From Aedes albopictus (Eukaryota > Arthropoda > Insecta > Diptera > Culicidae): a stretch of 64,000 nucleotides of DNA. The notes beneath the pieces were generated by a model, which was given only the letters and a program-made list of their open reading frames with translations, searched no databases and was not told where the DNA came from. The stretch spans positions 340,826,263 through 340,890,262 of the forward strand of contig NC_085138.1 in assembly GCF_035046485.1 (NCBI RefSeq), in the 5' to 3' direction. Each line of letters starts with the position of its first letter. Positions within the stretch are counted from its first letter, which is position 1. Below, piece by piece: positions 48,351 to 59,589 of this stretch. Both the position numbers and the translations under genes were made by a program.

Positions 48351-48695
48351 TGAACGGCGGCTTGCGGTGAAAACTACTTTTCTGAGGGTCAATTTAAACG
48401 CATCACGCCACTAAATTTGTGCAGACTGAGTTTCGTTTTAATTCAACAGAATTATGTTTTCAATTTTACCATGGACTCGATTTTCAATTAAAAAAAGTTT
48501 CTGTTGGCAACCGGATTCGAACCAAGAATCTTGACATCACCAGGCTCGCACGCTACCACTCAGCTATCGAACCGGTTGATGTGAGAAGAAACAAAATGCA
48601 CACAATAAGCGTTGGTGTGTCGATGACCATGTTTTGCCATGGTAAATTTAAAAACATTTTTATTCTTGTCATTATTGCACGGCTCCTTTCAGTGT
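48351..48695. other. insertion replacing part of a monomer, carries tRNA-like sequence
   Basis: Compared with 53,850-54,000, about 345 bp are foreign and the expected monomer part is missing. Weak inverted ends (CTGAACGGCGGCTTGC against CTGAAAGGAGCCGTGC inverted) suggest a TIR element. It contains the tRNA-like segment at 48,512-48,585. Confidence 0.5.
48512..48585 (-). pseudogene. tRNA-like sequence (A- and B-box), degenerate
   Basis: On the minus strand TAGCTGAGTGGTAGCG (A-box) is followed at tRNA-like spacing by GGTTCGAATCC (B-box) and then a T run (TTTTTTT) that could stop RNA polymerase III. The acceptor and D stems do not pair, so it is not a working tRNA. A SINE head or tRNA-derived relic is more likely. 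Confidence 0.5.
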
Positions 48696-49524
48696 AGCAG
48701 ATATGTATGTTGTTACGAGTGCAGACCTGAAGTCCTGAACTCCAAGGAAGTTTGGCTGACCTGGAATATCCTTTTAGTATCTCTAAATGACTTTTGAGGT
48801 TTCAAGAGCTTTGCGGATCCCAGCAGATTATGCAATACTATTATTTATTGCGAAAACACATAAAGTTTTTCTTGTAGATTTAAAGGACTTCATAACAAAA
48901 TAGTTTGGACGACCCTGGAGGTTTATGATAAGCTAGTAGACTTCAGGTTGCTCCAGTAACTGCGGTTGATTATGCAACGTTACTCAGTATAACAGATATA
49001 GCTACTGTTGCGAGTATAGACCTGAAGTTCTGAACTCCAAGGTAATTTGGCTCACCTGGAATATCCCTGTATTCTCTTTTTATTCCTCCCCTGTTGGGGA
49101 AATAAAGACATTCCGTTCAATAAGCTGAACTTTTGTGGTATGTAGTGTCTCTGAATAACAGTTGAGATTTCAATAGCTTCACGGATCCCAGCAGATTATT
49201 CAATACTATTATTTATTGCGAAAACACATAAAGTTTTTCTGTTGAAGATTTGAAGGACTTCATTATATAACAATTTGGACCCTGGATGTCCCAAAGGTTT
49301 AAAATAAGCTAGTAGACTTCATGTTGCTCCAGTAACTGCAGTTGATTATGCAGCGTTACTCAGTATAACAGAGAGAAAAAAAAGAACAGGTATGGCCACT
49401 GTTACGAGTGTACAGCTGAAGTCCTGAACTCCAAGGTAGTTTGGCAGACCTGACATATCTCTGTAGTGTCTCTAAATGGCATTTTGAAATTTCAAGAGCG
49501 TCGCGAATCCCAGCAGATTATGCA

Positions 49525-49740
49525 GGGAATCGCGCCAATTGGGCGGTGGCTTCATTCGTCTGTTTTCCACTATAACTCAGTCAAATTTGAACCAATTGAA
49601 ACAACTTTTGGAATTTAATGAGATAGGTATAGTATCTACCCGTGTACAACATTTCAAGTCAATTGGTTCAAAATTGACTGAGTTATATGTAGTGGACAAC
49701 GGACGAATATAGAAGCCACCGCCCAAGTGGCGCGATACCC
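49525..49740. mobile_element. foldback MITE (GGGTATCGCGCC ends)
   Basis: Left GGGAATCGCGCCAATTGGGC; right inverted GGGTATCGCGCCACTTGGGC. Arms continue through GGTGGCTTC, ATTCGTC, CCACTA and AACTCAGTCAA. Inserted into TTATGCAATACTATTATTTA of a diverged monomer, with TA retained on the right. 216 bp. Confidence 0.85.
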
Positions 49741-49792
49741 TACTATTATTTATGGCGAAAACACGTAAAGTTTTTCAATCGAATGATTTAAA

Positions 49793-51885
49793 ATTCAAAC
49801 GCAAACATCTTTCATCGTTCAGCAAAAACTAAGACACAGCAAGAAAACTTACCGTTCTGAAGCACTTGTTGAAAATCACGGCAATTCGCAAACGATCTAA
49901 AATTGCTCCGAAAAACTACGCTCGCATTTCTTCTTCCCTCTTCAACCGAGAAGTAGGAATGTGTTTCAGAAAAGCGCTTCCTTTTTTACGACGACAAATG
50001 TATGTTATTGCCATGCCCGGGCTTGGCTTGCTTAGCAATAGAAGGCGATGAAGTTGCGGTTTCATTCGGTTTTGTACGCTGAAATATATTCCTCCTCCCA
50101 TAACACAGCAGTGTTTGCGGTGCGATATTTGTAAAACCATCGACTCAGCAGCAACCGGTAGCTCTGCGTTTCTCCTTCCAGGAAGCCGGAAGATTCTTCA
50201 ACCACGAACAACGACAACGGCGAAGACCGGGGACGACGATGTTTTGCTGGCAATTGTGGGTGCCAGAACCAAGTACCGCCATTTCAACCGTAAAAATGAA
50301 ATGAAATAAAATAAATGCAGCTATCACGAGCGTGCGAGAGAGGAGCAACAGAGCTATGGGTGCAGGGCTGGTGAGGGAGCTTTCGCTTCTTGCTATCGCA
50401 CAACCCATTTGCTACTTCATTCAAAATAGGAAGTATCAGTACTTGTTTAATGCTCGATGATGGTGCTCGAAGACAAACAACTTTTGCAGAGGAATTGCTA
50501 TTTAGGTTAATAGGGATGGGTGGCTTAAGGACTTTTGGAAATGGATTACTCAGTTTCTCCCGATTTTTACACAAAGAATTATCTGCTGATTGGTGAGTTC
50601 GCTCTAAATTATTTAAAAATAACAAAATGTGATCAATGAAGCTAAAACTATATTTTAATGTATTTCTTTCCGGAAATTTGTTGTTCGTCCAGAAAAGTAA
50701 ACAGTGAGTGTGGCTAGATTTGGAAGATGCCTTGCCGTGAGCAACCGTTTGAAGTCAAATTGGACTTATAGCGATTGTGAAAAATCTCATAAATCTTTAA
50801 GAGGTTTTATTAGAGTTAAGGGTGGTTTTAAGTCAGCCAGTTGTTGCGTAGGAATGGATGAAGAAAGATTGTGATGATGTATTCACTCGTCTCTATCTTT
50901 CAAACTGTTTTGTTGGCATAGATTCATTCGAATATCTCGTGTTGAGAGAATGTCAACTACGTCATTAGTTCGCTATGATTAGCGGGCTGCCGTTGGCTTA
51001 AAATGTATTAAAAAATGGCTGAACAGAATGGAAATCACTGCTGAAGTCGTTTCCTCAGTTTTCATTTTAAGTCTCCCGGCTTTCTATTGTAGGTGTCCCC
51101 AGTTAGCCTAGTGATTAAGGCTATGGATTGCCAATCCGGAGACGGCGGGTTCGATTCCTGTTCCGGTCGGGAAAACTTTCTCTCCCTGGGCACAGTATAT
51201 CATTGCTTCACAATGCTTCATGCTTCACAATTTACAAATTCATGCAATGCAATGGCTGGCAAAGGAAGCCCTACAAATCATAACTGTGGAAGTGCTCAAA
51301 GAACACTAAGTCGGAGTGAGGCAGGCCAAGTTCAAGTGGGAACGTAGAACCATACAGAAGAAGAAGGACCCTTCTATTGTCACCGTTCTTCGGTTGCAAG
51401 CACTTTCACAAGAATGCAATTTAGAGACAGATTTTTCTATTTGTTCCCTATTGTCTCCGCTATTTTCAACGAGTCAACAAATAAAAAAAAAAAAAATAAC
51501 AACGACAACAAACGACTTCAACGACATCATTCGTCTGCTGACAGTGACTGTTACGCTTCATCTGTTACGACGAGTGAAATAAATTTTCATTCCTATGATT
51601 TCCGGGATTGTTTTTCTTCGGAGAGGGGACGAAAACGTTGGAACGATGAAGACGATGACTGTATTGAGCAGTCAGTGGAGGCAATAGTTGGAAAGGATGC
51701 AGTCGGAGGAATACGTTTCCCAAGTGCACTCGATTTCCAGCGTTTTAGTAAGTTAACGTCTCAGCGGGGGAGGAACGGCATCAAATGCGCTTTGGAGTGC
51801 AAATGTCCTGATGACTTTAATCTGAATATTTACAACATGCTGAAAAGTTTGAATAAGGGTTTAGCAACACACTTAACCGTTTGTT
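49793..51885. other. 2-kb anonymous block inside the satellite element
   Basis: Monomer homology stops near 49,793 and resumes near 51,890. The block is less AT-rich, has open frames on both strands (for example minus 50,284-50,625) and carries the SINE. No recognisable domain. It may be host DNA captured by the foldback or an unidentified element. Confidence 0.4.
51091..51371 (+). mobile_element. Feilai-type tRNA-derived SINE, complete, with TSD
   Basis: Target duplication TTCTATTGT at 51,082-51,090 and 51,372-51,380. The head holds an A-box (TTAGCCTAGTGATTAAGGCT) and a B-box (GGTTCGATTCC) for RNA polymerase III. The body reads GTGGAAGTGCTCAAAGAACA and GGCAGGCCAAGTTCAAGTGG, and the tail is GAAGAAGAAGG. 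This matches what I know of Feilai, the abundant SINE of Aedes mosquitoes, and is the best taxonomic marker in the window. Confidence 0.85.
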
Positions 51886-51890
51886 GTCGG
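51540..51890 (+). CDS. unidentified coding-like segment
   Basis: Open frame reading SADSDCYASSVTTSEINFHS, then RGRKRWNDEDDDCIEQSVEA, IVGKDAVGGIRFPSALDFQR and CALECKCPDDFNLNIYNMLK before it runs into satellite sequence at 51,890. Acidic and varied, unlike repeat shadows. The upstream part of the frame is low-complexity (A runs). No family recognised. Could be a captured exon. Confidence 0.2.
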
Positions 51891-52340
51891 ATTTTTCTGG
51901 ATATTCAAGGTCATCCAAAATGTTCTTGAGTTTAGATCCTAAACTGTACGCGTGTAACAGTTACTTCTTTCATTATACAAAACTACGATTTATAATCTAT
52001 CATGTCCAGTAAGTCTTCCGAAAGTTCAATAGACAGTATCAGATCAGACGAGATCCAAGGCAATTAAAATTATTGCTGAGTATAGATCCGTAACGTAACT
52101 TCATTATACAAAGCTACGATTCTTATTCTATCTGTTCAGTAAGTCTTCTAAAGGTTTAATATACAGTATCAGATCAATCTAGATATTTTAGGTTATCCAA
52201 ATTGTTCTTCATTTTGAATCCTTAAGTCTACGGGTGTAACAGCAACTTTTCTCATTACACAAATTTACGATTTTTATTCTATCATGTCCAGTAAGTCTTC
52301 TGAAAGTTCAATATACATTATCAGATTAGTTTACGCGTGT
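51890..52340. repeat. three diverged satellite monomers, forward
   Basis: Landmark GACAGTATCAGATCAG-like words at about 52,029, 52,158 and 52,315. Clearly the same ~148-bp unit as the main array but less similar, so outside its homogenised core. Confidence 0.85.
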
Positions 52341-52805
52341 AACGGTATCAGTATGCCGGCTCCAGAGGCATCATCAGGTCGGCTGCGGTCACCCAAACTA
52401 TTATGATGTCAAAAAGTCAAGCATGTACATACATACAGCAATTGTAGTTTCTGTTGTAATGATTGCATCTATTTCATTTATTTAGCGTTGATAACAATTC
52501 TTCACTACAACACTCGGTTCGTGGCTGCAGTCCTTATTCTCGGCCGCGTCCCGCATTTGCCTTTCGATTTGTGCTCTAGATGTGGCTTCTTCGTATCTTC
52601 ACCTTAGCTGGAAGTTCTTAGTTGTAGGGAAGTTTAGTAATCCTGAAATATCTCAAAGGTGTTTTGGAATGGCTCTGAGTTTCACAGTATTTCACGGATA
52701 TGGGTGGGTTAGACGTAACTAACGTAACTTTTAATAGCACAAATAATGATTACAACAAGTATGAGTTTCATAAAAGTTTGAACATCCTTAAGTGTTTCAA
52801 AGGTA

Positions 52806-53385
52806 CAGTATCGGACAATAAAAATGCACCAAAGCCGTTTTCCCATACAAAATAGTCAACTTCCGATTGCCATATCTCAGTTATTTCTCAACCGATTGTT
52901 TTCATTTTTCTGTGACGAACTACAAAACATTTCAATTCTCAAAAACTATTGAAAAAGCTCGGTGATAACTATTGATACAAAAGTTACGGATAGGTTGAGT
53001 TTTGACAATAAAAATGCACCAAGTCAAAAAGTTTCATAGCAAAAAATGGTCACGTCATATCATATTGGTGTCTTCGGCAAATATGTTTCTTGTGTGATGA
53101 CGAATACTTTTGCTGAAGAAACGAACTTGATATGACTTCAATACTTTTTGTTATACAACTTTTTATCTTGGTGAATTTTTATTGTAAAAATTCAACCTAT
53201 CTGTAACTTTTGTATCAATAGTTATCACCGAACTTTTTCAATAGTTTTTGAGAATTGAAATGTTTTGTAGTTCGTCACAGAAAAATGGAAACAATCGGTT
53301 GAGAAAGAACTGAGATATGGCAATCTGAAGTTGACTATTTTGTATGGAAAAACGGCTTTGGTGCATTTTTTATTGTCCGATACTG
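52806..53385. mobile_element. CAGTATCGGACAAT foldback TIR element
   Basis: TA flanks. Ends CAGTATCGGACAATAAAAAT and inverse. Arms mirror through TTTCAATTCTCAAAAACTAT and AACTATTGATACAAAAGTTA. 580 bp, no coding capacity. Same layout as the CAGGGGATA family. Confidence 0.92.
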
Positions 53386-54489
53386 TACATAATAATGCCT
53401 ACTAGCCTTTGAAGAATATTAGTAAATATGGTTCATTACGTATCATTAGTGTAGCAGAATCGTTTTGCAAGTGTAGATTGGACGACCAAAATTATTACAA
53501 ATCTATCATGAAGTGATCCTTGTGAATTAAGAGGTTCATGAACCCTATTTGGTTATGTAACGTTACTATCTAAAACAAAACCACCTAACTAAGTCGATTG
53601 CCCATAATATCACAAAAATATATAACAACGCCTATTGTTCCTCGAACTACTTTGGTAAATACCGTGGATGTAACACTACTTAACGTACTGGCAAAAGCTA
53701 TTATCACAAGTGTAGACCTGAAGCTATGGTCACTGAAGTAGTTTGGTTGATCTAAAATATTTCAAAATAATCTTGGAATGACTCATGCAATGCCTGTGGG
53801 ATTACAGATTGCAGTTGGATCTGTAATGCTACAGTTCATTGTGAGAATCACTACTGTTACTGTCAAAGGCTAAACTTCAATACAGTTCAGACTACCCTGG
53901 ATGTTCGAAAGGTTCATTATAGTATCAAGTAGACTTCAGATTGGTCCAGTAAGTGCGGTTGATTGTGCAACGATACTCAGTACAACAGATATGCCTACTG
54001 TTACGAGTGCACACCTGAAGTTATGAACTCCAAGGTAGTTTGGCTGACCTGGAATATCCCTATAGATTTCTATAGCTTCACGGATTCCAGTAGATTATGC
54101 AATGCTATTGTTTATGGCAAAACACATAACATTATTCTTGAACTATGCTATAGGACAGTTTGGAACACCTAGAACATCCTAAAATATAAAACAGATTTTG
54201 ATGTTCTTGGCGAAGGTTAAATGAATACATATGAATGTACCCAAATTCAGCTTATAGAACAACTGGTATACCAATTAGTTCGTTTCTCCAAATTTTTGGT
54301 GGTCAGGATGTTCTAGGTTGTCAGTGAAGTTCCAAACACAAATATTCCCATTTTTTCTTGAAAGAGGATTCAATTTGCATCAACTTTGCCGTAAACAGTA
54401 TTCTGTGTTATTGAATGTGTGAATTTATACAGCCGTTTCTATGTTGGGATCATATATGATCCCTCCAGCTCGAAAGGGTTAAACAATTT

Positions 54490-56225
54490 TAAATTGCATG
54501 ATTTCCCAGGGAATTCTTCCAGGAGTTCCCCGAGAAAATTTCCCGACCGTTGTTCGGTAGTTTATCTAGAAATTCTCCGGGAATTCCTCCAGAATTTCCT
54601 TGTTAATTTTCTAAAGGAATTTTACAGGAATCCCTCCAGGGGGCAGTTTTTCCGGAGTTTTACGGGAATCCCTCCAAGAGCTCCGCAAGAATTTCTCCAG
54701 CATTTTTGTGAGACTCCCTCCATGATTTCCCTGGCAATTTCTCAAAAAAAAAAAAAAAAATCCATGGTAATTTCTCCGGAAATTCCCACAAGCTGTTTTC
54801 GACGTTCCTTTTTACTTCATCCAGGAGTTCCCCGGGAATTCCTTCAGCAGTTCCCCAGAAAATCTTTCAAACCATCTAGAGTTCCCCGGGAATCCCTCCA
54901 GAAACTCCCCGGGAAATCATTGAGGAGCTCCCTGAGAATTCCTTGGATAATCCTCAATAATTTCCTCTGAAATCCGTCCAAAAGTTTCTCGGGAACTCCT
55001 CCAGCAGTTCCTTAGAAACTCATCCAAGAGTTAATTTTTCTAGTAGTTCCGCAGGAGAATTCTTCCGGTTCTTCGTAGATTCGGGAATCCACTTGCTTCT
55101 GGAAGTCCTCGGGAATTCCTCTTAAAGTTCCTCGGAAATTCCTCCATCGGTTCTTGCAGGAATTCCTCCAAGAGTATCTCGGAAATTCCTGAAGGATTTC
55201 CTCAAAAATTCTTCTAGGAGTTGCTCGGGAATTCCTGAAGGACTTCCTGGAATTTCTTTGCAATACCTCCAGGAGATCGTGGGGCAATATTCCTTCAGGA
55301 GTTCCTCAGTGTGTGACGAATGAGCTCTAAGTTAAAATCCATGAATATAAAGAAATTAGAAAAAAGTTCCTTGGGAATTCCCCCAGCAGTTCCTCGCGAA
55401 TTCCTCCGGGAGTTCCTCGGCAATTTACCCATGAGTTTCTCGGGAATTACTTCCGCGATTTCCCAGGAATTTCTCGGGAATACCTACAGGATTTCCTCTA
55501 GAATTCTTCCGGGAGTTTTCAGGAATTTATCCAAGAGTTCCTCGGAAACCCTCTGGAATTCTGCCAGGAGTTTCTCATGAATCTCTGGAGGAATTTCCGA
55601 TATTTTTTACAATTATTTCTTAAAAACCCCCTCTAGGACTGCCAAGAAACTTTTGAAGGAAATTCCGATGAAGAAATTCCTAAGGAACTTTTGGAAGAAT
55701 TACCGAAGAACTCATGGAGTAAGCCCCGACAAACTCCTTGAGGAATTTCAGAGGAACTACTGGATGAATTCCTGAATAACTCCTGAAAGAATTCCTGAGA
55801 ATTCTAGGAATTCTTTTGGAGGTAGTCGCGAGAAACTCCTAGAGGAATCCAGCTCCAGCAGGAATTTCCCAAGAACTCCTGAAAAAAAAAATTTACGAGG
55901 TATTCTTGGCAGAATTTTCAGGGAAATTCCTGAAGAACTTCTGGAGGTATTTCCGAAGAACTCTAGTAGATATCCCCGAGGACTTCCTGAATTTTCGAGA
56001 AACTCTTGGACAAATTGCCATGGAACACCCGCAGGAAACTGGAGGAATTCAGGAGGAATTCCTGGAATATTTCCCGATGAACTACCAAAGGAGGGAAGGA
56101 TTTCCTAGGAACTCCAAGAGGAATTTCCGAGGAACTCTTGGTGGAATTTTCGGGGAATTTCCCGGACGAATATCCAAAGAACTCCTAGAGGAATTCTCGA
56201 GAAACTTGGGAGAAATTGCCTGATG
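54490..56225. repeat. degenerate GGAATTCCTCCAGGAGTTCC field with orientation switch
   Basis: From 54,490 to about 55,590 the words read GGGAATTCCTCCAGCAGTTCC-like; from about 55,620 to 56,225 they read GAGGAATTTCCGAGGAACTC, the opposite orientation. It begins immediately outside the TTAA end at 54,482. The 183-codon frame at 54,419-54,970 and others are shadows rich in P-R-E-F-L-Q. Confidence 0.75.
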
Positions 56226-56690
56226 AAATCTTTTGAGGATTTTTTACTAAAATCATTCTACGAAATCTGGCCAACTTATTGAACTGAAAATTGGCCTCAA
56301 ATCGAAAATTCGAGAATATCTGGAGTGGAGAAGCGATCAAGGTGTCCAAAATATCTAGAAATATCTTCCAATATTCTTGTTTACCAAAGTCATGAAGTTT
56401 TATATGTCGTAAGCTAGGTCCAAAATCTGATCAAAAAGCAGCCATTTCATTTGAGCACGAGGTTTTCGAAACATCCGGAAAAGTAACCGATGTATCAAAA
56501 ATTTATTATTTTGCAAAATCATGAAGTTTAGAATGTCGCAAGCTAGTTTTGATTGAGATGCGGCTGAGAACAACAATTTTTAAGCGTTTAGAATTGGCTC
56601 TTCTTTTTTTATTAACATGTATCTATTTATAAGCTAATTCTGTACTCAAACATAAAGGGGTTGATGGCTGACATGACAAGAATATCCCGG
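56226..56690. other. spacer, no gene
   Basis: Contains two diverged copies of a CATGAAGTTTTATATGTCGT / AAGCTAG block (about 56,390 and 56,520). Nothing else supported. Confidence 0.4.
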
Positions 56691-58370
56691 ATAAATTTTC
56701 TTGGAAGGAATTACTAGATAAATTCTTGAAAGAGATTAAATAGAAATTTCTTCGGGTGCATTACCGTTCATGTATTTCCTTGAAAAAATCTTCCAATAAT
56801 CCTCACCAGGTTCTTTCAGGAATTTCTCAAAGAATTTTCTTGAGTCTTCTTCAGGAGTTTCTCAAGATTTTTTTTAAAGATTTATCTTGTCCACCAGTTT
56901 CTGCAGAAATGCAATCAAAATTTCCTCCTGGGATTCCTTCAGGGATGCTTTAGGATATTCCTTCCAAGATTACTATAGAAATATAGTGTATTCCTTTTTC
57001 TATATGTTCTACAGGAACTCCTCTAGGATTCGACCAGACTTCCCTTCAGAAGTTTTTCTTTAATAATTTCTTCAGAAATGTTTCTAGTAATTTCTCTCCA
57101 ATTTCTTCTAGGCACTTCGGCATTGATTTCTCCAAAAGATGCAATTTCTGGAGCAATCTTTTCACATAGATTCGGAGTTTGATACAAAGATTTTTTTTTT
57201 TAATTTCTCCGGGATTTTCCCTTGGATTTTCCTCAAAAATTCTTGCAGAAATTACTCCAGATACTATTCCTCTGCAAATTTCAAGTTTCAATTCATGTTT
57301 TGAAGAAATTCTCCTATGAGTGCCTGATGATTCTCCAGATCTTCTAGGTATTCCTAGAAAAAAAAAATAATTCAGACATTGCTTCAGCGGTTCTCTATAG
57401 AACTTCTCCTGGATTTTTGTTTATGATCCTGCAGGGTTTTCTTTAGAAATTTATAGCATTTGTACTACTTCAATGAATTTTATGCTCTAATGTATTTAGA
57501 AATTGTATAAGGAAATTGTCTAAGTATTTCTCCAAAGGTATTTCCAGGAGATTTTGCCAGCATTCTTTCGCAAAAATCCTCCAGGGATCTCTCAAACATT
57601 AATTCAGGTTTTTTTTTCAAAAATTCATCAATATTGTTATCTGCAATATCTGCTGACATTTTTGTGGGGCTTTATTTCCGGAAATTTTTCAAGTAATCCT
57701 TGTAATAACTTCAACAGTTGCATCAAAAGTTTTCCATGATTTTTATCTAGGAATTAAGGAGGTATATTTCCTCAGATATTCTCCCAGAAAGTTATCTAAG
57801 AATTCTCCAACAGATAACTTCAGAAATAGTTACAGGTTTTTGTCCCAGAAGCCCTCTAGGAAATTGTCATAATCTCCAAAATCTCCAAAAGTATCACCTG
57901 GAGTTTTTAAGGGATTCCGCCAGACAATCTTCCACGGATTTCTTTAGACATTCGTGTAGGGATTATTTTAAGAATTCGCCCAGTATTTTCTGTGCAATTC
58001 GTAGAAGAACTATTGAAAAAATCCCTGGGAGAACTACTCATACGGGAATCTGTAAAAAAGAAAATTCCAGGATTAATTTCTGACGGAACGGCTGGAGCAA
58101 CTTAAAAAAAACTTTCCCAGAATTTCTTCCAGAATCCCTGATTGAATTTCTCAAGAATCTCTTGGATGAACTTTTTGAAGAATTTTCAAAGTTATCTCTG
58201 TAGGATAGTTAGCGAAAACACAGAAGAAATATTTGACAAAAAACGCCATGGGAGATCTCAAATCCCTTACTTATATTCCTGAAGAAATCCCTGAAATTCT
58301 GTAAAAAATCTCAGGTAGTATTTTTAAAGGAATCCCTGAAGGAATTTGTAACTTGGAGTAACCACGACAC
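56691..58370. repeat. degenerate TTCCTCCAGG/TTTCTTCAGG field
   Basis: More diverged continuation of the previous field (TTTCTTCAGGAATTTCTC, TTCTCCAAAAG words). No coding sequence. 58,371-58,817 has no gene or defined element. Confidence 0.55.
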
Positions 58371-58817
58371 TTCACTGGTCCGACGTATTGGTCCTGGTAT
58401 TCCCTCAAGGAATACCCAAATCAAAGGCACGGCTTCTCATATCATAAGTGATTTCAATAGTTGCTGAGAGTTATTTTTTTTTCTCCGGAAAATCTTGAAT
58501 ATTGACCCTTTTGATAAAAAAAAAAATCGGAAAAAAAGCAAATATATGTAGGTAAGGAAATATGACAAATATTTCAGAAGAGCTCCCTCTAAAATTTGTG
58601 ATTTTTTTCTGCTTTACCAACATTAAACATATACTACGCCGATGATCATTATTTGTTGTCGCTTTACAGAGCAATACACGTGGCAAGCATATTTTGATTC
58701 GGCCAACTTTTTCAATAATCGGATGAATTCCATTGCTACGGTAGGACTTTGAAACACAGTAAGCAAAGTGAAGTTGATCGAAGACCACTGGTGCTTTAAA
58801 AAGATTTTATCTCAAAA

Positions 58818-59405
58818 CACTAGTTTACAGCACGTAAGCACGGTAAGCTGATGATCGTTTTTGGTGTAGAATCATGCCCTGAATTCGAAAATGCGAAGGA
58901 AAAAAATTACAGTAGAGCTCACTTCACACATCTCATTCTCAGTAATCAATACTCCGATTGAGCTGATTTTTTTTTACTGTAACTCGCTTACATATGATAT
59001 GCCAAATAAACGTTGAAAAAGAATTTTTGAATTGTTTTTTTCTTATTAAAAAAAATACATTTCTTCAAATATTTTTGAAAATTTTGCTAAAATTTTGGGA
59101 GATCGTCTCCAAAATTCACCAGTATCTTGAATTTCATCAATCTGACGCAAAACCTGCATTCAGATGATCGAAAGGTATTATATTCAGCTTTCAATTTATG
59201 GAAAAAGATTTAAAATTGGTTGAACAAAACGCAAGATATTTGAATTTTATTAAATTCCACATTTTCAAAAGTTGTAAAACTCGATATTGAGCTACAACTC
59301 AAAAACTGTTCTACTTTAAATTTTTTGAAGCACGGTTTCGAAATCAGCGCTAGATTATGCTTCAAAAAGAAGTTCACGACTTTCGTTTTATTTTGTAAAC
59401 TAGTG
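58818..59405. mobile_element. CACTAGTTTAC TIR element, copy 2 (empty site)
   Basis: Ends CACTAGTTTACAGC and inverted CACTAGTTTACAAAATAAAA. AAA abuts both ends. Inverted relative to 36,051-37,229 and lacking the palindromic insertion, so it shows the pre-insertion site. Confidence 0.85.
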
Positions 59406-59589
59406 AAATTGTTCATTGATTTTACAAAATAAGAAAACTAAGCAACTCGAGACTTGCTTTCCTGTGCTCTGCAAAAATACACTTTTTTTAAAAATTTTAG
59501 AATTCACCTGAAATTCCATCAAACACTTTTGATAATTCTTTATATTTTTTTTTCATTTATTCCTTTACTTAAATTTTATTGTTCATTTT

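Larger units (their letters stand above)
43018..54478. mobile_element. TTAA-flanked piggyBac-like foldback element, expanded copy
   Basis: Inverted relative of 27,625-29,157. Its inner end is decayed (CAAGCCGGAATTTTTCCAAG, no clean TTAA). Its outer end is CCCTTTCGAGCTGGAGGGA (inverted) followed by TTAA at 54,479-54,482. Order: a tandem array of forward monomers (43,100-48,060), reverse monomers (48,700-49,500), a 2-kb foreign block (49,793-51,885), three more forward monomers (51,890-52,340), further diverged and reverse monomers, and the outer end. Insertions: TIR elements at 44,354, 49,525 and 52,806, and a SINE at 51,091. The copy is 11.5 kb against 1.5 kb for its partner. No transposase. 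Confidence 0.8.

Noticed and set aside
48512..48585. A functional tRNA gene
   Set aside because: A- and B-boxes are present, but acceptor, D and T stems do not pair.
54419..54970. 183-codon plus-strand frame
   Set aside because: Starts at the transposon end and runs through degenerate GGAATTCC repeats; composition follows the repeat words.
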